From: UBA2897 sp036733925 | GTDB lineage: Bacteria > Bacillota > Negativicutes > Selenomonadales > Selenomonadaceae | DNA: 15,742 nt | Assembly: GCA_036733925.1 (NCBI GenBank) | Contig: DAIMZO010000036.1 | Location: 1-15,742 of the forward strand | Direction: 5' to 3' | Shown: one piece after another, positions 13,954 through 15,742 of the stretch | Layout of the letters: the number at the start of each line of letters is the position of its first letter | Numbering within the stretch: the stretch's first letter is position 1 | Position numbers and translations under genes: made by a program | Notes under the pieces: model-generated | What the model was told of the DNA's origin: nothing | The model's input: the letters and a program-made list of their open reading frames with translations, nothing else | The model's database searches: none

Positions 13954-14130
13954 TTGACACTCCCCACGGCTAAAGCCGGGGGATTCTTGGTTCAGCAACC
14001 ACTGCACCGCCTCCGAAGAATTGGCGTCTTACACGATTTCCCCAAGCGTGAATTCCCGTGTGTCCCACGGTACTGATGTTATTTATGCTACGTTGGATTT
14101 CTCTTCCAACGCATGTTTCAAGATATTTTT
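13938..14130 (-). ncRNA. Putative TnpB omega-RNA (right end plus guide)
   Basis: Between the tnpB stop and the element end lie about 130 nt of non-coding sequence with structure on the minus strand, ending in the hairpin CCCC-CGGC-TTTA-GCCG-GGGG (about 13962-13981) and the tip GGGGAGTGTCAA. In TnpB systems the RNA from the 3' end of tnpB through the right end is the scaffold, and the first bases of the flank are the guide. The guide here would begin ATGGCTCATGGATACC (complement of 13953 downward). The 5' end is not determined; family knowledge suggests overlap with the end of tnpB. Confidence 0.6.
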
Positions 14131-15207
14131 CGCAGCATTGGTGTCGCGATCGTGATGCGTCCCACACTGCGGGCAGTCCCATTCGCGCACACCGAGATCC
14201 TTCGTCAAAGGATTCTGATACCCACAGACCGAACAGGTCTGGCTGGACGGATAGAACGTATCCACTTTCAGGAGCTCGCCACCATGCAGCGCTGTCTTAT
14301 ATTCAAGCTGGCGGAAGAACTCGCTCCACGAGACATCCGAGATGGCTTTTGCGAGCTTTCGATTCTTGAGCATCCCCCGCACATTCAAGTGCTCCACAGC
14401 TATCGTTTGGTTTTCACGAACAAGCCGTGCCGTTACTTTGTGCAGGAAATCCTTGCGGATATTCGCGATGCGTTCATGGACGCGAGCAACGCGGATGCGC
14501 TGCCTGTCACGATTCTTCGACTTCGGCAGCTTGCGGGAAAGCCGCCGCTGTTCCCTTGCGAGCTTCCGTGAGAGCTTGCGGAGGATGTGCGGATTCGCTA
14601 CGGTATGGCCGTTGCTGTCCGTGTAGAATTCCTTCAGGCCGACATCTATGCCGACCTGCCCGCCGCCATTCGGCTGTATCAGCTTTTCTTTGTCCGTCTC
14701 CACGCAGAGGCTGACGAAATATTTGCCCGATGCGGCACGGCTGACCGTGGCAGACAGAATCCGGCCATCGAAAGCACGGCTCTGCTTGATTCTCACAAAA
14801 CCGATTTTCGGCAGCTTGATCCGCTTGTCCTTGATGCGGATAGCGTTTCCCTGATTGCGCGTCCGATACGACTGACTATGTGCGTGTTTCGATTTGAAGC
14901 GCGGGTAGCCGGTATGGAGCTTGAAGAAGTTCTGGTAGGCGCGGTCAAGATTCCGCAGGGATTCCTGGAGTGCCATCGAATCGACGTCTTTCAGCCATGC
15001 CGTTTCCTCCCGTTTCTTGAGATCTGTGAGTAACCGGCTCGTCTGGACGTAAGTCACGGATTTATGATTTGCCTGCCACTCATCGCGGCGTACCGCGAGG
15101 AAATGGTTGTACACGAACCGGGCGCAGCCCAGCGTCTGATGGATGAGGCCCGTCTGTGTCTTATTCGGATAGATGCGGAATTTGCAGCCCAACGTGTACG
15201 TTTCCAT
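14083..15207 (-). CDS. tnpB: IS605 TnpB, RNA-guided RuvC nuclease
   Basis: A 374-residue TnpB, normal size, of the group ancestral to Cas12. With its omega-RNA it cuts DNA next to a transposon-associated motif, which can restore the element at the site it has left. The RuvC triad is intact: Asp188 (GIDVG), Glu272 (VEHLN) and Asp355 (DRDTNAAKN). A zinc ribbon is formed by Cys325, 328, 345 and 348. The N-terminus (CKFRIYPNKTQ) and GYPRFKSK (100-107) are typical. The ATG is 4 nt after the tnpA stop, with AGGAAG at 7-nt spacing, so the two genes share a transcript. Seventeen in-frame codons further upstream lie inside tnpA and are not counted. Confidence 0.95.
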   Translation of the reverse strand: METYTLGCKFRIYPNKTQTGLIHQTLGCARFVYNHFLAVRRDEWQANHKSVTYVQTSRLLTDLKKREETAWLKDVDSMALQESLRNLDRAYQNFFKLHTGYPRFKSKHAHSQSYRTRNQGNAIRIKDKRIKLPKIGFVRIKQSRAFDGRILSATVSRAASGKYFVSLCVETDKEKLIQPNGGGQVGIDVGLKEFYTDSNGHTVANPHILRKLSRKLAREQRRLSRKLPKSKNRDRQRIRVARVHERIANIRKDFLHKVTARLVRENQTIAVEHLNVRGMLKNRKLAKAISDVSWSEFFRQLEYKTALHGGELLKVDTFYPSSQTCSVCGYQNPLTKDLGVREWDCPQCGTHHDRDTNAAKNILKHALEEKSNVA

Positions 15208-15211
15208 GTTC

Positions 15212-15622
15212 TCACTTCCTCTGCGATGTCTTCTGACTCTCGATGTACTGCTTGACGATCTCCAACGGAGCACCGCCGACCGTTGAGACGAAATAGGAAT
15301 TCGTCCAGAGTGACGGTATCCTGGTCGTCAAAGAGTGGAATTCCTGACGCAGTATCCGCGATGTCTTGCCCTTGATGGTCTTGACTGCTTTATGGATACC
15401 GAACTGCGGGTCAACTTCTAAAAGCAGATGGACATGGTCTGGCATGATTTCCATCTCAATGACCTCGAATGGATATTCCTCAGCAATCTGCTCAACAAGT
15501 TCCTTTAGTCTTGTATCTACGCCGTTCACCAGAACTTTGCGGCGATATTTCGGGCAGAACACAACATGATACTTGCAGGAATAGACGATATTATGGTTGG
15601 AGTGATAGATTCGTTTGCTCAT
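15212..15622 (-). CDS. tnpA: IS200/IS605 family Y1 transposase TnpA (copy 2)
   Basis: The 136-residue TnpA of the complete element, the same in every residue as copy 1: HUH motif at His63/His65 and the likely nucleophile Tyr126. Together with the hairpins at both ends it has what is needed for single-strand excision and insertion. The start is the ATG at 15620-15622, chosen by family alignment. Promoter and upstream hairpins are as in copy 1. Confidence 0.93.
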   Translation of the reverse strand: MSKRIYHSNHNIVYSCKYHVVFCPKYRRKVLVNGVDTRLKELVEQIAEEYPFEVIEMEIMPDHVHLLLEVDPQFGIHKAVKTIKGKTSRILRQEFHSLTTRIPSLWTNSYFVSTVGGAPLEIVKQYIESQKTSQRK

Positions 15623-15628
15623 ATTTAT

Positions 15629-15657
15629 ATTATACAACAATATACGATCTATTACAA
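15629..15657 (-). promoter_or_regulatory. tnpA promoter (copy 2)
   Basis: The same TTGTAA-17-TATAAT promoter as in copy 1, at 15652-15657 and 15629-15634, again only 6 nt from the tnpA start codon. Confidence 0.6.
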
Positions 15658-15658
15658 G

Positions 15659-15742
15659 CATTTCCTTTTGGAAATGGCCCACCTCCATTGCTTGCGCAAA
15701 GTCGGTGGGCGCGGCTTATATCCCCATACCTGAAGGCAGGGG
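15659..15742 (-). repeat. Upstream hairpins and left-end hairpin (copy 2)
   Basis: Copies of the three inverted repeats of the first element: 15659-15676 (CATTTCC/GGAAATG), 15677-15710 (GCCCACC/GGTGGGC) and the left-end hairpin 15722-15742 (CCCC/GGGG), whose last base is the last base of the window. Confidence 0.65.

Larger units (their letters stand above)
13954..15742 (-). mobile_element. IS200/IS605-type element, copy 2 (essentially complete)
   Basis: The element runs from the right-end tip TTGAC (13954-13958 as read on the plus strand) to at least the last base of the window, where the left-end hairpin closes. It carries tnpA and tnpB in that order on the minus strand, with subterminal hairpins at both ends instead of inverted repeats. 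Both genes are open and keep their catalytic residues, so the element may be active. The last 554 bases match positions 1-554 without a difference that I can see. Its base composition is less GC-rich than the neighbouring genes. Confidence 0.92.

Noticed and set aside
1..15742. The window as a small circular plasmid, because its ends match
   Set aside because: The content is chromosomal housekeeping (ung, tRNA-Thr, holB, rsmI) and there is no replication or mobilisation gene. The matching ends are an IS. Kept only as a stated alternative.
1..15742. CRISPR arrays, toxin-antitoxin pairs, prophage genes or a defence island
   Set aside because: No spaced repeats, no small paired genes and no defence-type domain cluster were seen; the lone SNF2 helicase lacks DISARM or other partner genes beside it.

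Overview
The window looks like a chromosomal fragment of a GC-rich diderm Firmicute, most likely Negativicutes (a Selenomonas/Mitsuokella-type organism; inferred from gene content, not from a database match). Evidence: the Firmicute gene order yaaR-holB-ricT-trmN6-rsmI, good Shine-Dalgarno sites with TTG and GTG starts, and, at the same time, a GT9 heptosyltransferase-like gene of the kind used for outer-membrane lipopolysaccharide.

Layout. 1-554: the tnpA-side end of an IS200/IS605-type element, cut by the window edge. 667-1341 (+): ung, uracil-DNA glycosylase. 1480-1555 (+): tRNA-Thr(CGU) with a consensus promoter (TTGACA-17-TATAAT) and its own terminator. 5829 down to 1628 (-): a tight operon yaaR (DUF327), holB (clamp-loader delta'), ricT (PSP1/YaaT), trmN6 and rsmI, joined by 2-22 nt gaps or 4-nt overlaps, with a promoter at 5854-5882 and a terminator at 1621-1643 whose loop contains the rsmI stop codon. 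5893-9252 (-): a 1119-residue SWIM/SNF2 helicase. 9362-10441 (+): a GT9 glycosyltransferase, whose 3' end overlaps by 34 bp the convergent 10408-12003 (-) TPR/GT41 (SPINDLY/OGT-like) glycosyltransferase. 12080-12934 (-): an exported LPP20/FlgT-N-like protein. 13017-13781 (-): a TSUP (TauE/SafE, YfcA-like) permease. 13954-15742: an essentially complete IS605-type element with tnpA, tnpB (intact RuvC triad) and a right-end hairpin/omega-RNA-like region.

The first 554 bases and the last 554 bases are the same sequence in the same orientation. The genes between them are housekeeping genes, so this is best read as two copies of one insertion sequence (or a contig ended by that repeat), not as a plasmid; a 15,188-bp circle cannot be excluded from the sequence alone.

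How the genes fit together: genome maintenance (ung, holB, SNF2), translation and RNA modification (tRNA-Thr, trmN6, rsmI, ricT) and cell-envelope or glycosylation functions (GT9, GT41, LPP20-like, TSUP). I see no defence island, prophage, CRISPR array or convincing new multi-gene system. The observations most worth following are the IS copy inserted just downstream of a good outward-facing promoter, with the guide its omega-RNA would carry; the apparently leaderless tnpA promoter behind two hairpins; the Arg/Lys-rich tail on RicT; and the GT41 gene starting immediately after a 14-bp-stem terminator.
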